A DNA stretch of 27,607 nt from Streptosporangiaceae bacterium (GCA_030041195.1 JASHOI010000045.1:1-27607); one strand, 5' to 3'; counted from the first letter of the stretch, positions 1-8,608 are shown. The notes: generated from the letters alone by a model not told the origin. Made by a program: numbers and translations.

Positions 1-105
1 GCGGCCCGCTTCACCGGGACACCGCCGACCGTCACAACCGTGGAGGTGTCCCGCCTGTTTGTTCCCGGGGCGCTCCTCGAGGTCGAGATCCTGGCCATTA
101 CCTGA
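1..105 (+). CDS. RidA (YjgF/YER057c/UK114) family protein, C-terminal fragment
   Basis: Frame 1 is open from the left edge to a TGA at 103-105 and gives 34 residues ending LLEVEILAIT. A stretch of the form TVEVSRL..PGALLEVEILAI matches the C-terminal strand of RidA-family proteins (enamine/imine deaminases), which typically end in L..P..LVEIEAIA. The catalytic arginine and the rest of the protein lie outside the window, so activity cannot be judged. The gene converges on the DinB-like gene, with 21 bases between the stop codons. The family call rests on a short tail and is moderate. Confidence 0.6.
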   Translation, partial: AARFTGTPPTVTTVEVSRLFVPGALLEVEILAIT

Positions 106-126
106 GCCGCACGAACAACCCGCGGC

Positions 127-699
127 TCATAGGCCAACCCGGCTGCCTTTCCACAGATAGAGGTCACGAAGCAGGCATATCTCGGCACCGTGGTGGATGA
201 GCTCCACGTTGATGTACAGAATGCGCTTCGCCATCGGCTCATCTGCGAACGCCGGTGGTGAGATTGCCCCTTGCGGCCGGGCAAGTCCTGCCGCGCCGAG
301 GCTGCGTACATCGCTGACCCACGCGTCGTGGCCGGCATCGAGCTGCCGCAGCGCTCCTTCGGCGGTACCCGGGTAGCTGAGGCCCGGGTGATCCGCGGGC
401 GGCTCGACGAAATGGGGGGCATCCGGTGGCCCGAACACGTCGATGAGATGCGCGAGCCTCCAGGCGATCGTGGTCACGGGTTCGCGATCGTGCGGCGGCA
501 TGGCGTAGTCCATCGTGAACTCGCCCGTGCCGAGCGACATCGGCGCCAAGCTCTCGCCGCGGCGGCTGAGGGTCCAGCAGCCGGCAACCGGCTGCCAGAA
601 ATACTCATCGTCGGTCAGCCCGTCCAGCCGCGGACGGAGCTGGCGCTGCCAGTGCCACTCGAGCTGGTCGATCAGCTCGGCGTTCCAGTCAATGTCCAT
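127..699 (-). CDS. DinB-like / DinB_2 superfamily protein
   Basis: This 190-residue protein starts MDIDWNAELIDQLEWHW and has the compact four-helix look of the DinB/maleylpyruvate isomerase-like superfamily. WRLAHLIDVF in the middle and LIHHGAEICLLRDLY near the end place histidines where DinB-fold proteins bind a divalent metal. Many actinobacterial members are thiol-dependent (mycothiol or bacillithiol) transferases or uncharacterised; the substrate cannot be read from sequence. It lies 48 bases downstream of a methyltransferase gene on the same strand, so the two may be co-transcribed. The Shine-Dalgarno-like GGAG sits only one base before the ATG, which is poor spacing, but no better downstream start preserves the N-terminal helix. 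Confidence 0.75.
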   Translation of the reverse strand: MDIDWNAELIDQLEWHWQRQLRPRLDGLTDDEYFWQPVAGCWTLSRRGESLAPMSLGTGEFTMDYAMPPHDREPVTTIAWRLAHLIDVFGPPDAPHFVEPPADHPGLSYPGTAEGALRQLDAGHDAWVSDVRSLGAAGLARPQGAISPPAFADEPMAKRILYINVELIHHGAEICLLRDLYLWKGSRVGL

Positions 700-747
700 G
701 CTCCGACAACCTACGGCCCGAGCGGGACAGCGCAGGCGCCATCCTGG

Positions 748-1581
748 TTAGTGGCAGACGAATACGCCCATGTGGGTGGCGGTACGGAAACTGCCCTCGG
801 CCTGGATGACCTGCTCGACCCGCACGGCGATGTCGTCGAGCACCGCGTCGAAGTCGAGCGGCTCGCCGATATAGGCGAGCGTGGGCTCGCGGATGCTGGC
901 GACGTACGCGACAACCGGCTGCGCGCTCGGGATGGACAGCGGCACATCAAAGGTGCGCAGCTCGACGCTGGAGAATTCCCGGCTCAGCAGGGCGGCGCCG
1001 GTCTGCGTGGTGAAGCTGTCGGCAGGCGTCGCCTGGACCGGGCGGCCGAGCTGGCTGGAGATCGCCGCGTCCAGCAGCTCACGGATTCCGGCCAGGGAGG
1101 CGGGGCTGTTCGTCGACGCCAGCACGGTTCCGCCCGGCTTGGTGATGCGGCGCAGTTCCCGGATCGCGGCCGGGACGTCGGGCACGTGATAAAGCATGTG
1201 CATGGCCATGGCCACATCAACGGCGCGGTCTGGCAGCGGAAGACGCTGCGCGTCCGCCTGGACCAGCGACAGGCCACCGGACTGGCGCAGGTCCTCCAGC
1301 GAGCGCAGCATCCCGGCTGACAGGTCAACGCCGATGGCGTGACGGCACCTGCCCTGCGGCACGATCTGGCGCAGATCGAACCCGTTGCCGCATCCCACGT
1401 CGGCTACGATCTGCGTCCCGTCCCACGGGATCATCGAGGTGCGCCACCCCGGATTCGCCGCTGTCTCGGCATACGCATAGATGGCCATGCGGGAACGGAG
1501 GTGCCGGTCGTCGGCGTACGCGGAACCGGTCAGCATGCGCCGCCCGGTCACCGGGTCATCGTCAGACACGGCCACCAGCAA
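748..1581 (-). CDS. Class I SAM-dependent methyltransferase
   Basis: This is a Methyltransf_11/UbiE-like enzyme of up to 277 residues. Motif I is VADVGCGNG at about residues 59-67. The acidic end of beta-2 is GVDLSAGML, motif post-II is VQADAQRLPLPDRAVDVAM, and a following segment reads RITKPGGTVLAS. The acceptor substrate is not predictable. The start is uncertain: the longest frame uses TTG at 1581; a GTG at 1569 (protein beginning VSDDD) and an ATG at residue 16 are alternatives, and none has a strong ribosome-binding site. Homologues usually begin close to the DDRHLRSRMAIYAY segment, so a shorter form is likely. It precedes the DinB-like gene on the same strand. Confidence 0.8.
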   Translation of the reverse strand: MLVAVSDDDPVTGRRMLTGSAYADDRHLRSRMAIYAYAETAANPGWRTSMIPWDGTQIVADVGCGNGFDLRQIVPQGRCRHAIGVDLSAGMLRSLEDLRQSGGLSLVQADAQRLPLPDRAVDVAMAMHMLYHVPDVPAAIRELRRITKPGGTVLASTNSPASLAGIRELLDAAISSQLGRPVQATPADSFTTQTGAALLSREFSSVELRTFDVPLSIPSAQPVVAYVASIREPTLAYIGEPLDFDAVLDDIAVRVEQVIQAEGSFRTATHMGVFVCH

Positions 1582-1633
1582 ACCACACCAGGCGCGGTCG
1601 CCCGGGACCGGTTCGTGCGGCGTCCAGGGCCCG

Positions 1634-2320
1634 TCATTCAGCCCCCTGGGCAGCCTGGCTTATCACGCCGGCCACGACAGCCGGACGCGAAACGTACACG
1701 GCGTGGCTGCCCGGGGTCTCGGTGACGGTCGCCTTGGCTCGTTCGGACATGGCGCGCTGGGCGGCAGGCGGGATCATGTGGTCGTCCGTGGCGACCAGGT
1801 ACCAGGACGGCTTGCTGCGCCAGGCGGGCTCGGTGACCGCCCCGCCCAGCGCGTCCACAGCGGCCGGGAGCTGGGAGTCAGCCATGAACGCGGCCAGTTT
1901 CCCTGGCACATCGGCGGCGAAGGACGCGGCGAACTTGTCCCGGTCCAGCAGCAGGAAACCATTGACCGGCGGCAGGATCGGCGGTAGCGGCGCGCCGGGG
2001 GGCGGGTCGGCGATCAGCGAGCTGACCGACTCCCCGGTGTCGGGCGCGAACGCCGTGACGTAGACGAGCGCGGCGACATCGGGGTGGTTGCCGGCCTCGG
2101 TGATGACGGCTCCGCCGTAGGAGTGGCCGACCAGCACGGCCGGGCCGTCGAGGCTGTCGAGAACCTGGTGGGTGGCGGCGACGTCGCCGGCAAAGGAGAG
2201 GTTGGGGATCTGCACGACGGCTACCCGGTAACCGTCCGCGGTGAGGTGATCGTAGACGCCCTGCCAGCCTGATCCGTCCACGAAGTTGCCGTGCACGAGC
2301 ACGATGTTCTTGATTGCCAT
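1634..2320 (-). CDS. Alpha/beta hydrolase, small esterase-like
   Basis: The 228-residue protein begins MAIKNIVLVHGNFVDGSGW. HGNF at 10-13 is the oxyanion-hole motif, GHSYGG at 65-70 is the nucleophile elbow (Ser67), an acid lies in VATDDHM (Asp179 or Asp180), and His206 in TPGSHAVY completes a plausible triad. It resembles the family of about 230-residue hydrolases that includes plant salicylate-esterase-like and EstC-like enzymes; the substrate is unknown. I chose the ATG at 2320 rather than the longer open frame because it is preceded by AGGAG with five-base spacing, and the upstream extension is Arg/Pro-rich without family resemblance. No signal peptide is present, so it should be cytoplasmic. 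Confidence 0.85.
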   Translation of the reverse strand: MAIKNIVLVHGNFVDGSGWQGVYDHLTADGYRVAVVQIPNLSFAGDVAATHQVLDSLDGPAVLVGHSYGGAVITEAGNHPDVAALVYVTAFAPDTGESVSSLIADPPPGAPLPPILPPVNGFLLLDRDKFAASFAADVPGKLAAFMADSQLPAAVDALGGAVTEPAWRSKPSWYLVATDDHMIPPAAQRAMSERAKATVTETPGSHAVYVSRPAVVAGVISQAAQGAE

Positions 2321-2460
2321 GGTCGCTCCTGGCCTTGGACGGGACGGGCCCTGACGCCGGTCCCGGTGCCCGAAAGTCAACCGGCGGGGAGTGGGCGGCA
2401 CCAGGCAGAACAGCACGCAGAAGTACCCGCGCAACGACCGTGCGGGACGGCTCGGCGGGC

Positions 2461-4692
2461 TCAGGGTGCCGCGGGCAGCGCGGCGTGACAGCGGCTGCTC
2501 GCCTCGGCGTCGCCGATCGCCGCGTACACCTGTGCCGCACGCGCGTAGGCATCGCGGCTCTGTTCGGTCCGGCCTTCCTGCGCCAGCAGGCCAGCCAGCG
2601 TCTCCAGAGCCTCGCCCTGCCGGAAGTTCGGCTGAAGCGTCTCCATGAGCCCGATCGCCTCGGTGAGCGCGGAGATCGCTTCGGTCCGGCGGCCCAGGGC
2701 TTCCAGGCACTGGGCAATGCGGAAATGCGCGTAGGGCCGGCTCTGCGCGGCGATCGTCGGCGTCATCCCCGAACCCGCGTCGTCGATCAGGGTGAGCGCC
2801 GTGCGGAATTGCTCCAGCGCCTCGGCGTAGCGCCCCTCGTCACGACGGCAGAGCCCGATGAGCGAGAGACACTGGACGTAGTCGTCGATGTCGCCGATCG
2901 CGTCGAATGTCTTCGCCGCCGCGAACGCCGACGCGGCGGCCTCATCGGGCCGTCCGAGCAGAAGCTGCGCTCGCGCGGTGTATTTGTGCGACCCGGCGAT
3001 CTGCGCCTGCGCGCCGGACCTGGCCGCCAGGTCCAGCGCCTCGGCCGCGTACTTCAGCACGGCCTGCGGGTCGCTCGGCGGGATCCAGTGCACCCACGCA
3101 AGACAGTTGAGCTGGGCCGCCTGCCGCGGCAGATCATCGAGAGCGGCGGCAGCCACCGCTCCGAGCGTGAAGACCAGACCCCAGTGCGCGCCGTGCTCCC
3201 ACCGGTTAGAGAACCAGTGCATTGACTCCGCGCAGTCCGCGACGGCGGCGTGCTGGCCGCGATCCGCCGCGGACCGCAGCGCACCCAGCCAGTTGTCCGC
3301 GTTCGCGCGCAGCCAGTTCTCGGCCTCTCCCGCGCTGGACAAGACGACAAGGTCCGGGTCAGGCAGGCCGGCACGACCATAGCCGGGTTCGAACCACCGC
3401 CCGGCCATCGTGGCCATCCGCAGCAGCCACGACGTCACCCTCGCCGTGAGTGCCTCACGTTCGGCCGGGGATTCCTCCTCCTCGAGCCGGGTGCGAGCGA
3501 ACAGCCGGACCAGGTCGTGGAACCGGTATCGTCCCGCGGCGCTGTCCTGCAGCAGGCCGAGGTCGACGAGTTCGTCCAGGGCATCCCAGGCGACCTCCAT
3601 CGGCACCTCGCCAGCGATCGCGGCAAGGGCCGCATCGTAGTCGCGGCCCGGCGCCACGGCCAGCCGCCGGAATACCCGCCGGGAGGCGTCTGCGAGCTGC
3701 TGGTACGACATCGCGAACGCGGTTGCGATCTTCAGATCACCGGCCTTGAACTGATCCAGGCGGTGCTCCTCGTCCGCCAGCCGGGCCGCGAGTTCGGCGG
3801 CGTCCCAGCCCGGCCGGCTGACCAGCCGGTTCCCGATGATCCGCAGCGCCAGCGGCATGCCCTCGCACAAACCGGCAAGCTGTCTGAGTGCCGATTCCTC
3901 GTCGCGCGCGGAGCGCTGGCCTGCAATCCCGGTCAGCAGGTCCGTGGCCTCCGGCAGCGAAAGGGGCCCGAGGGCGAGCCGGCGTACGCCCTCCAGGCCG
4001 GCCAGCAGCCGCTTGGCCGTGATCAGCGTCCGGCTCGCGCCGTCTCCCGGCAGCAGCGGGCGCACCTGCTCCTCCGACCCGGCATTGTCCAGGACGACCA
4101 GCGCATGCCGGTCCCGCAGCAGCGACCGGTACACCGAAGCACGCCCCGGAATATCCCCGGGGATCTGCCCGTCCGCGACACCCAGCGCGCGAAGCAGCAG
4201 CCGCAACGCGTCGGCGGCGGCCGCAGGCCGCGGGGACATGCCGAGCAGGTCGAGGAAGAACACCCCGCCGGGGAAGTTCGGCCCCAGGACGTGGGCCGCG
4301 CGGATGGCGAGCGTGGTCTTCCCCATGCCCCCCGAACCGGTGATGAGCCCCACCACACCGGCACCCGGTGCGCTCTCGGCGCATACCAGCTCGCTTATCC
4401 AGGCCAGTTCCGCGGCGCGGCCGGTGAAGTCGTCAACCAGCCGGGGCAGTTCACACAGGCCGGCCGGGCGGGTCCAGTGATCCCGCAGCCTGCCATCACG
4501 CGCCAGCTCGACAAGCTGCTTGCGGGCATCCCCGTCCAGGGCAAGCGCGTCCGCCAGGGCAGTGACGGTCCGGTGCTGAGGTCCCTTGCTTCGCCCGCGC
4601 TCCATATCCGACAGGGTCCGCGCACTGACCCCCGACGCCTCGGCCAGCTGCTCGAGCGTCAGCCGCGCCGCGCGCCGGTGACCGCGCAGCAC
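2461..4692 (-). CDS. XRE-family HTH / NB-ARC ATPase / TPR regulator (STAND type)
   Basis: The protein has about 743 residues. An N-terminal helix-turn-helix (residues 1-55, LTLEQLAEASGVSARTLSDME) is followed by an NB-ARC ATPase with P-loop GSGGMGKTT at 119-127, kinase-2 HALVVLDNA at 196-204 and GMPLAL at 278-283. The C-terminal half (about 420-743) is helical with TPR-like repeats. Such proteins are ATP-dependent signalling switches, often transcriptional regulators of secondary metabolism in actinomycetes. The called start is GTG at 4692, but the preceding in-frame residues (GFGEV) complete the usual HTH N-terminus, so translation may begin earlier (see findings). It is divergent from the cobalamin riboswitch and Rieske gene; whether it controls them is unknown. 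Confidence 0.85.
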   Translation of the reverse strand: MLRGHRRAARLTLEQLAEASGVSARTLSDMERGRSKGPQHRTVTALADALALDGDARKQLVELARDGRLRDHWTRPAGLCELPRLVDDFTGRAAELAWISELVCAESAPGAGVVGLITGSGGMGKTTLAIRAAHVLGPNFPGGVFFLDLLGMSPRPAAAADALRLLLRALGVADGQIPGDIPGRASVYRSLLRDRHALVVLDNAGSEEQVRPLLPGDGASRTLITAKRLLAGLEGVRRLALGPLSLPEATDLLTGIAGQRSARDEESALRQLAGLCEGMPLALRIIGNRLVSRPGWDAAELAARLADEEHRLDQFKAGDLKIATAFAMSYQQLADASRRVFRRLAVAPGRDYDAALAAIAGEVPMEVAWDALDELVDLGLLQDSAAGRYRFHDLVRLFARTRLEEEESPAEREALTARVTSWLLRMATMAGRWFEPGYGRAGLPDPDLVVLSSAGEAENWLRANADNWLGALRSAADRGQHAAVADCAESMHWFSNRWEHGAHWGLVFTLGAVAAAALDDLPRQAAQLNCLAWVHWIPPSDPQAVLKYAAEALDLAARSGAQAQIAGSHKYTARAQLLLGRPDEAAASAFAAAKTFDAIGDIDDYVQCLSLIGLCRRDEGRYAEALEQFRTALTLIDDAGSGMTPTIAAQSRPYAHFRIAQCLEALGRRTEAISALTEAIGLMETLQPNFRQGEALETLAGLLAQEGRTEQSRDAYARAAQVYAAIGDAEASSRCHAALPAAP

Positions 4693-4716
4693 CTCCCCGA
4701 AACCCGGACGTCTAGT

Positions 4717-4731
4717 GATGGCGAAACTCTA
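4717..4731 (-). promoter_or_regulatory. Candidate -10 element and alternative start for the XRE/NB-ARC gene
   Basis: On the minus strand TAGAGT (4731-4726) fits the actinobacterial TANNNT -10 consensus. Six bases later comes ATC (4719-4717), in frame with the regulator nine codons before its GTG. The spacing is that of leaderless mRNAs, whose first base is the start codon, but ATC would be an unusual initiator. No convincing -35 is visible. Confidence 0.35.
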
Positions 4732-4755
4732 CTGGGTGCCGGGCGCGCTTCCCGG

Positions 4756-4761
4756 TACAGT
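4756..4761 (+). promoter_or_regulatory. Candidate -10 box for the riboswitch-Rieske transcript
   Basis: TACAGT matches TANNNT and would place the transcription start near 4768, just before the first conserved riboswitch bases at 4773. No good -35 is visible, so the assignment rests mainly on position. Confidence 0.35.
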
Positions 4762-4772
4762 CAGGTTCGTGC

Positions 4773-4965
4773 TGGTTCGGCCGTCCCGCCAGGGCGGCCG
4801 TCGCAAGAGGGAACCCGGTGTGAGTCCGGGACTGCCCCGCAGCGGTAAGCGGGAACGACCGCCGTCATCAAGCACTGGGCCGATCGGCCCGGGAAGCGAC
4901 GGCCAGTAGGCCACCCCTGGCGCCTAGCGCGCCGGAGGCTCGCCCGCGAGTCCGAAGACCTGCCA
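4773..4965 (+). ncRNA. Cobalamin riboswitch upstream of the Rieske oxygenase gene
   Basis: The RNA carries the hallmark elements of the AdoCbl/cobalamin riboswitch (Rfam RF00174) in order: GAACCCGGTGTGAGTCCGGG (4811-4830), CTGCCCCGCAGCGGTAAGCG (4832-4851), GGGAAGCGACGG with CCAGTAGG (4890-4910), and the terminal GAGTCCGAAGACCTGCC (4949-4965). Cobalamin riboswitches normally lower expression when B12 is plentiful. The only gene downstream on this strand is the Rieske oxygenase at 5105. A GC-rich inverted repeat at 4971-4989 follows directly. No U-tract is present, so control is more likely at translation than by termination. The core is nearly identical to the metE riboswitch at 8609-8791. Confidence 0.95.
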
Positions 4966-4970
4966 GCGCG

Positions 4971-4989
4971 CCGTGCGCGCCGCGCACGG
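4971..4989 (+). other. GC-rich hairpin just after the cobalamin aptamer
   Basis: CCGTGCGCG and CGCGCACGG form a perfect 9-bp inverted repeat with a single central base, six bases after the aptamer ends. As RNA it would fold with a few central pairs opened into a loop. It is probably part of the expression platform or leader structure. No T-run follows, so it is not a classical intrinsic terminator. Confidence 0.5.
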
Positions 4990-5104
4990 CCGGCCTGTGG
5001 CTTCGAGGGTGAGCCCACGGCGCGGCAGGTGACTCGCGTGAGCCGGCCGCGACCGGCATCCTCCTGGCCGCCGGCCCAAGGGCCGAGCTCGCGAGGAGAG
5101 AGCC

Positions 5105-6241
5105 GTGCAACCTCGTCCTGCCGCCGCAGGGAGCCTGCTTCCCACGTTGCCGGGGTCGTGCTACACCGATCCCGCAACCTTCGCCCGCGAGCAAGAGCTC
5201 GTCTTCGAAGGCCACTGGCTGTGCGTGGTCCGCTCGGGCGACATTCCAGGCCCGGGACAATTCCAGGTTGTCCAGGCCGGCCGCGAGAGCGTGCTGGTCG
5301 TCCGGCAGCACGACGGCGGGCTGCGCGCCTTCCTGAACGTCTGCCGCCACCGCGGGGCCAGGCTGTGCCTGGAGGCGGACGGGAAGGTCACACGCTACCT
5401 GCGCTGCCCGTATCACGCGTGGTCCTATGAGCTGGGCGGGCGGCTTGCGGCCGCGCCGAACCTGGCCAGGATGGCCGACATCGACCGCGATGAATATGGC
5501 CTGATCCCCGTTGCGCTGCGGGAATGGCTCGGCTACGCATGGGTGTGCCTGGCCAGCCAGCCCCCGTCGTTCGAGGCCACCGTGTGCGGCGCAGTGACGG
5601 CCAGGCTCGGCAGTGCGCAGGCCATCGAGGCCTACCGGCCCGGCGATCTGGCCGTCGGCCGGCGCATCAGCTATGACGTGGCCGCCAACTGGAAGCTCAT
5701 CATTGAGAACTTCATGGAGTGCTACCACTGCGCCACGATCCATCCGGAGCTGACCAGCGTGCTGCCCGAGTTTGCCGGCGGCTACGCCGCCCAGTACTAC
5801 GTGGGCCGCGGCGCGGCCTTCGCCGACCGCGCCGCGGGCTTCACCGCCGACGGGAGCGCCGGCTTCGCGCGCCTGCCAGGCATCACGGACGACCAGGACC
5901 GCAGGTACTTCGCGATCACGATCCGGCCCCAGGTGTTCATCAACCTGGTGCCCGACCACGTGATCCTGCACCGCCTGGTGCCGCTCGCGCCCGGCCGGAC
6001 AACAGTGATCTGCGACTGGCTGTTCGACCCCGGCGTGGTGGCATCGGGCCAGGATCTCACCGGGTCGGTCGAGCTGTTCGACCTGGTCAACCGGCAGGAC
6101 TTCGACGCATGCGAGCGCACCCAGCCGTCGATGGACTCCCGTGCCTACTCCCGTGGCGGCGTCCTGGTCCCCAGCGAGCACCACATCACCGAGTTCCATT
6201 CCTGGATCCGGGCAAAGCTCGGCGAGCCGGCCCGGTCGTAG
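5105..6241 (+). CDS. Rieske non-heme iron oxygenase, alpha subunit (quaternary-ammonium-type?)
   Basis: This 378-residue protein has an N-terminal Rieske domain whose [2Fe-2S] ligands are Cys80, His82 (CRHRG), Cys101 and His104 (CPYHAW). The catalytic domain contains NWKLIIENFMECYHCATIHP, giving iron ligands His208 and His213; the third ligand is probably Asp332 in NRQDFDACE. The bridging position before His208 is Glu205 rather than the usual Asp, as in carnitine/betaine/choline-type monooxygenases. Substrate is unproven; quaternary-amine demethylation or hydroxylation is an inference. The enzyme needs a reductase that is not encoded here. The GTG start follows AGGAG at good spacing. The gene sits 139 bases downstream of a cobalamin riboswitch and converges on metE with five bases between stops, suggesting it is made mainly when B12 is scarce. 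Confidence 0.88.
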   Translation: MQPRPAAAGSLLPTLPGSCYTDPATFAREQELVFEGHWLCVVRSGDIPGPGQFQVVQAGRESVLVVRQHDGGLRAFLNVCRHRGARLCLEADGKVTRYLRCPYHAWSYELGGRLAAAPNLARMADIDRDEYGLIPVALREWLGYAWVCLASQPPSFEATVCGAVTARLGSAQAIEAYRPGDLAVGRRISYDVAANWKLIIENFMECYHCATIHPELTSVLPEFAGGYAAQYYVGRGAAFADRAAGFTADGSAGFARLPGITDDQDRRYFAITIRPQVFINLVPDHVILHRLVPLAPGRTTVICDWLFDPGVVASGQDLTGSVELFDLVNRQDFDACERTQPSMDSRAYSRGGVLVPSEHHITEFHSWIRAKLGEPARS

Positions 6242-6246
6242 GCCCG

Positions 6247-8481
6247 CTACCCGGTGACCGTGCCGCGCACCTGCCGCGCGGCCGCGATCATATTGCGCAG
6301 GGCGGGCTCGGTTTCGGCGTAGCCGCGGGTCTTCAGCCCGCAGTCGGGGTTGACCCACACGCGGCTGGGCTCGACCACCTTCACCGCGAGGGACAACGCC
6401 TCGGCCATCTCGGCGACACCCGGCACCCGGGGAGAGTGGATGTCCCAGACGCCGGGGCCGATGCCGCGCCCGAACCCGGCCGCGGTCAGGTCTTCGATGA
6501 ACTCCATCCGGGAACGGGCCGCCTCGACGCTGGTCACATCCGCGTCCAGCGCTTCGATGGCGCCGATGATCTCGCCAAACTCGCTGTAGCACATGTGCGT
6601 GTGGATCTGTGTCGCGTCGGCTGCACCCGACGTGGCCAGCCGGAACGCCCGCACCGCCCAGTCCAGGTATGCCTCGCGGTCGGCCCGCCGCAGCGGCAGC
6701 AGCTCCCGCAGCGCGGGCTCATCCACCTGGATGATCCGGATCCCTGCTGCCTCGAGATCGGCGATCTCATCCCGGATCGCAAGCGAAACCTGACGCGCGG
6801 TCTCGCCCAGCGGCTGGTCGGTCCGGACAAACGACCAGGCGAGCATCGTGACCGGCCCGGTCAGCATGCCCTTGACCGGCCGGGGCGTCCGGGACTGCGC
6901 ATAGCGGGCCCAGCGGACCGTGATCGGCTCCGGCCGCGAGACGTCGCCGTGCAGGATGGGCGGCCGGACGTACCGGGTCCCGTACGACTGAACCCAGCCG
7001 CTGGCTGTGGCCGCGAACCCGTCTAGCTGCTCGGCGAAGTACTGCACCATGTCGTTGCGTTCCGGCTCGCCGTGCACCAGCACGTCCAGGCCGATGTCTT
7101 CCTGCAGGGCGATCACGTGGTCGATCTCGGCGCGCATGACCGCCTCGTAAGCGCTGTCGGCGATGCGCCCGGCGCGGTGGTCCGCGCGGGCTTTGCGGAT
7201 CTGGTCGGTCTGCGGGAACGACCCGATCGTGGTGGTGGGCAGCACCGGAAGGCCATTGGCCTGCGCGGCCTGGCGGACAGCGTAGGGGCCACGGGGCGGG
7301 CCGTCTCCCAGCGCCTCCAGCCTCGCCCTGACCCCGGCATTCACCGCCAGTTCCGGAACCTGTCCCGCGGCGAGCTGCGCGGAGATCGCCTCCCGGCCTT
7401 CGGTCAGCGCCCGGCCGAGCGCCACGACCTCGTCGACCTTCTGCCGGGCAAAAGCGAGCCGCGAGGCAAGTTCCGGCGCCAGCGACGTCTCGGCGCGCAG
7501 GTCGAGTGGCAGGTGCAGCAGCGAGCAGGACGTGCTCACGCAAAGCCGGCCGGCCAGGCCGAGCAGCGACGCGCACATCGACAATGCGCCAGCCAGATCG
7601 GTGCGCCACACGTTGCGGCCGTCGACGACGCCGGCTACCAGGGTCTTACCGCCGATGCCGGCGATCCGGGCCAGTGCTTCCCTGTTGCCGGGCCCTGCCA
7701 CGAAGTCCAGGCCGATTGCCTCGACCGGGCTCTCCGCCAGCACCGCCAGCGCGTCGCCGATCTCTCCGAAACAGGTGCTGACCAGCAGCGCGGGCCGCGC
7801 GGTCAGCGACCCGAGCCGGGAGTAGGCGCGGCGCAACGCCTCGGCTTCTTCCTCGGTCCGGTCGGCGGCGAGCGCGGGCTCATCGAGCTGCACCCATCCG
7901 GCGCCGGCGGTGCGCAGGTCCACGAGCAGCTGCGCGTACACGTCCAGCAGCGGGTCAAGCAGGGTCAGCGGCCGGAAGCCGGGCTCGGCGGGCTTGGACA
8001 GCAGCAGGAACGACACCGGCCCGAGCAGCACCGGCCGCGTCTCGATGCCGCACGACCGCGCCTCCAGGTACTCCTGCAACGGCTTGTCATCAGCCAGCCG
8101 AAGGTCCGTATCGGGCCCGAGTTCCGGAACCAGGTAGTGATAGTTCGTGTCGAACCATTTGGTCAGCTCCAGCGGAGCGATGCGGTCGGCGCCGCGCGCC
8201 ATCGCGAAATAGGCGTCCAGGCCGTCGCGGCCGGCAAACCGCTCCGGAACGGCGTTGACCATCACGGCGGTATCCAGCACGTGGTCGTACAGCGAGAATG
8301 TGTTCGACGGGATGCCGGTCAGCCCGGCGCCGCGCAGGGTTTCCCAGGTCTCTCGCCGCAGGCCGACCGCGGCCGCCTCCAGGTCGGCCGCGGTGCTCCG
8401 GGCCGCCCAGAATGCCTCGGTCGCCTTCTTCAGTTCCCGCCGCGCACCGATCCGCGGGTAGCCCAGCACGGTCGTTTCCAT
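6247..8481 (-). CDS. metE: Cobalamin-independent methionine synthase MetE
   Basis: MetE transfers a methyl group from 5-methyl-tetrahydropteroyl-tri-L-glutamate to homocysteine, the last step of methionine synthesis, without B12. The 744-residue length fits the family (E. coli about 753). The N-terminal half begins [20 protein letters not shown]. The C-terminal catalytic barrel contains [12 protein letters not shown], the zinc-ligand motif HTHMCYSEF (His and Cys), a Glu near [13 protein letters not shown], and the last zinc Cys in [12 protein letters not shown]. The start is ATG 8481, preceded by AGGGAGA at seven-base spacing; a longer open frame to 8589 runs into the leader and is rejected. 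Its 5' leader carries a cobalamin riboswitch, the usual arrangement for repressing metE when the B12-dependent MetH can work. Confidence 0.97.
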   Translation of the reverse strand: METTVLGYPRIGARRELKKATEAFWAARSTAADLEAAAVGLRRETWETLRGAGLTGIPSNTFSLYDHVLDTAVMVNAVPERFAGRDGLDAYFAMARGADRIAPLELTKWFDTNYHYLVPELGPDTDLRLADDKPLQEYLEARSCGIETRPVLLGPVSFLLLSKPAEPGFRPLTLLDPLLDVYAQLLVDLRTAGAGWVQLDEPALAADRTEEEAEALRRAYSRLGSLTARPALLVSTCFGEIGDALAVLAESPVEAIGLDFVAGPGNREALARIAGIGGKTLVAGVVDGRNVWRTDLAGALSMCASLLGLAGRLCVSTSCSLLHLPLDLRAETSLAPELASRLAFARQKVDEVVALGRALTEGREAISAQLAAGQVPELAVNAGVRARLEALGDGPPRGPYAVRQAAQANGLPVLPTTTIGSFPQTDQIRKARADHRAGRIADSAYEAVMRAEIDHVIALQEDIGLDVLVHGEPERNDMVQYFAEQLDGFAATASGWVQSYGTRYVRPPILHGDVSRPEPITVRWARYAQSRTPRPVKGMLTGPVTMLAWSFVRTDQPLGETARQVSLAIRDEIADLEAAGIRIIQVDEPALRELLPLRRADREAYLDWAVRAFRLATSGAADATQIHTHMCYSEFGEIIGAIEALDADVTSVEAARSRMEFIEDLTAAGFGRGIGPGVWDIHSPRVPGVAEMAEALSLAVKVVEPSRVWVNPDCGLKTRGYAETEPALRNMIAAARQVRGTVTG

Positions 8482-8487
8482 GGCTTG

Positions 8488-8530
8488 TCTCCCTCGCCCA
8501 GCCATCAACCGCGGCTCACGGGAAGGGAGA
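8488..8530 (-). promoter_or_regulatory. metE Shine-Dalgarno with matching anti-SD in the leader
   Basis: The metE Shine-Dalgarno AGGGAGA (8494-8488 on the minus strand) is perfectly complementary to TCTCCCT (8530-8524), 29 bases upstream in the same leader. Pairing would hide the ribosome-binding site. This fits translational control by the cobalamin riboswitch, since no terminator with a U-run is seen between aptamer and start. Confidence 0.5.
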
Positions 8531-8608
8531 GCGGCGCCAGCGGCGGCCGCGTCCTGTGCCCACCCGAGAGGCCACGGACCACCGCGCACCGGACGGCGCG
8601 CGGGCGGA

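Noticed and set aside
3380..3400. GGGTTCGAACC, which resembles a tRNA T-loop
   Set aside because: It lies inside the coding sequence of the NB-ARC regulator, and no acceptor, D or anticodon arms can be built around it.
3250..4848. 532-residue plus-strand open frame opposite the NB-ARC regulator
   Set aside because: Antisense shadow without motifs or ribosome-binding site; the minus strand encodes clear P-loop and HTH motifs.
4971..4989. Intrinsic terminator after the first riboswitch
   Set aside because: The hairpin is strong but is not followed by a T-run, and the Rieske gene lies downstream; a leader or expression-platform role is more likely.
4868..6592. 574-residue minus-strand open frame across the riboswitch and Rieske gene
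   Set aside because: It is the antisense shadow of the Rieske gene and its leader; the translated product has no recognisable domain and is Arg/Gly-rich, as is usual for shadows in high-GC DNA.
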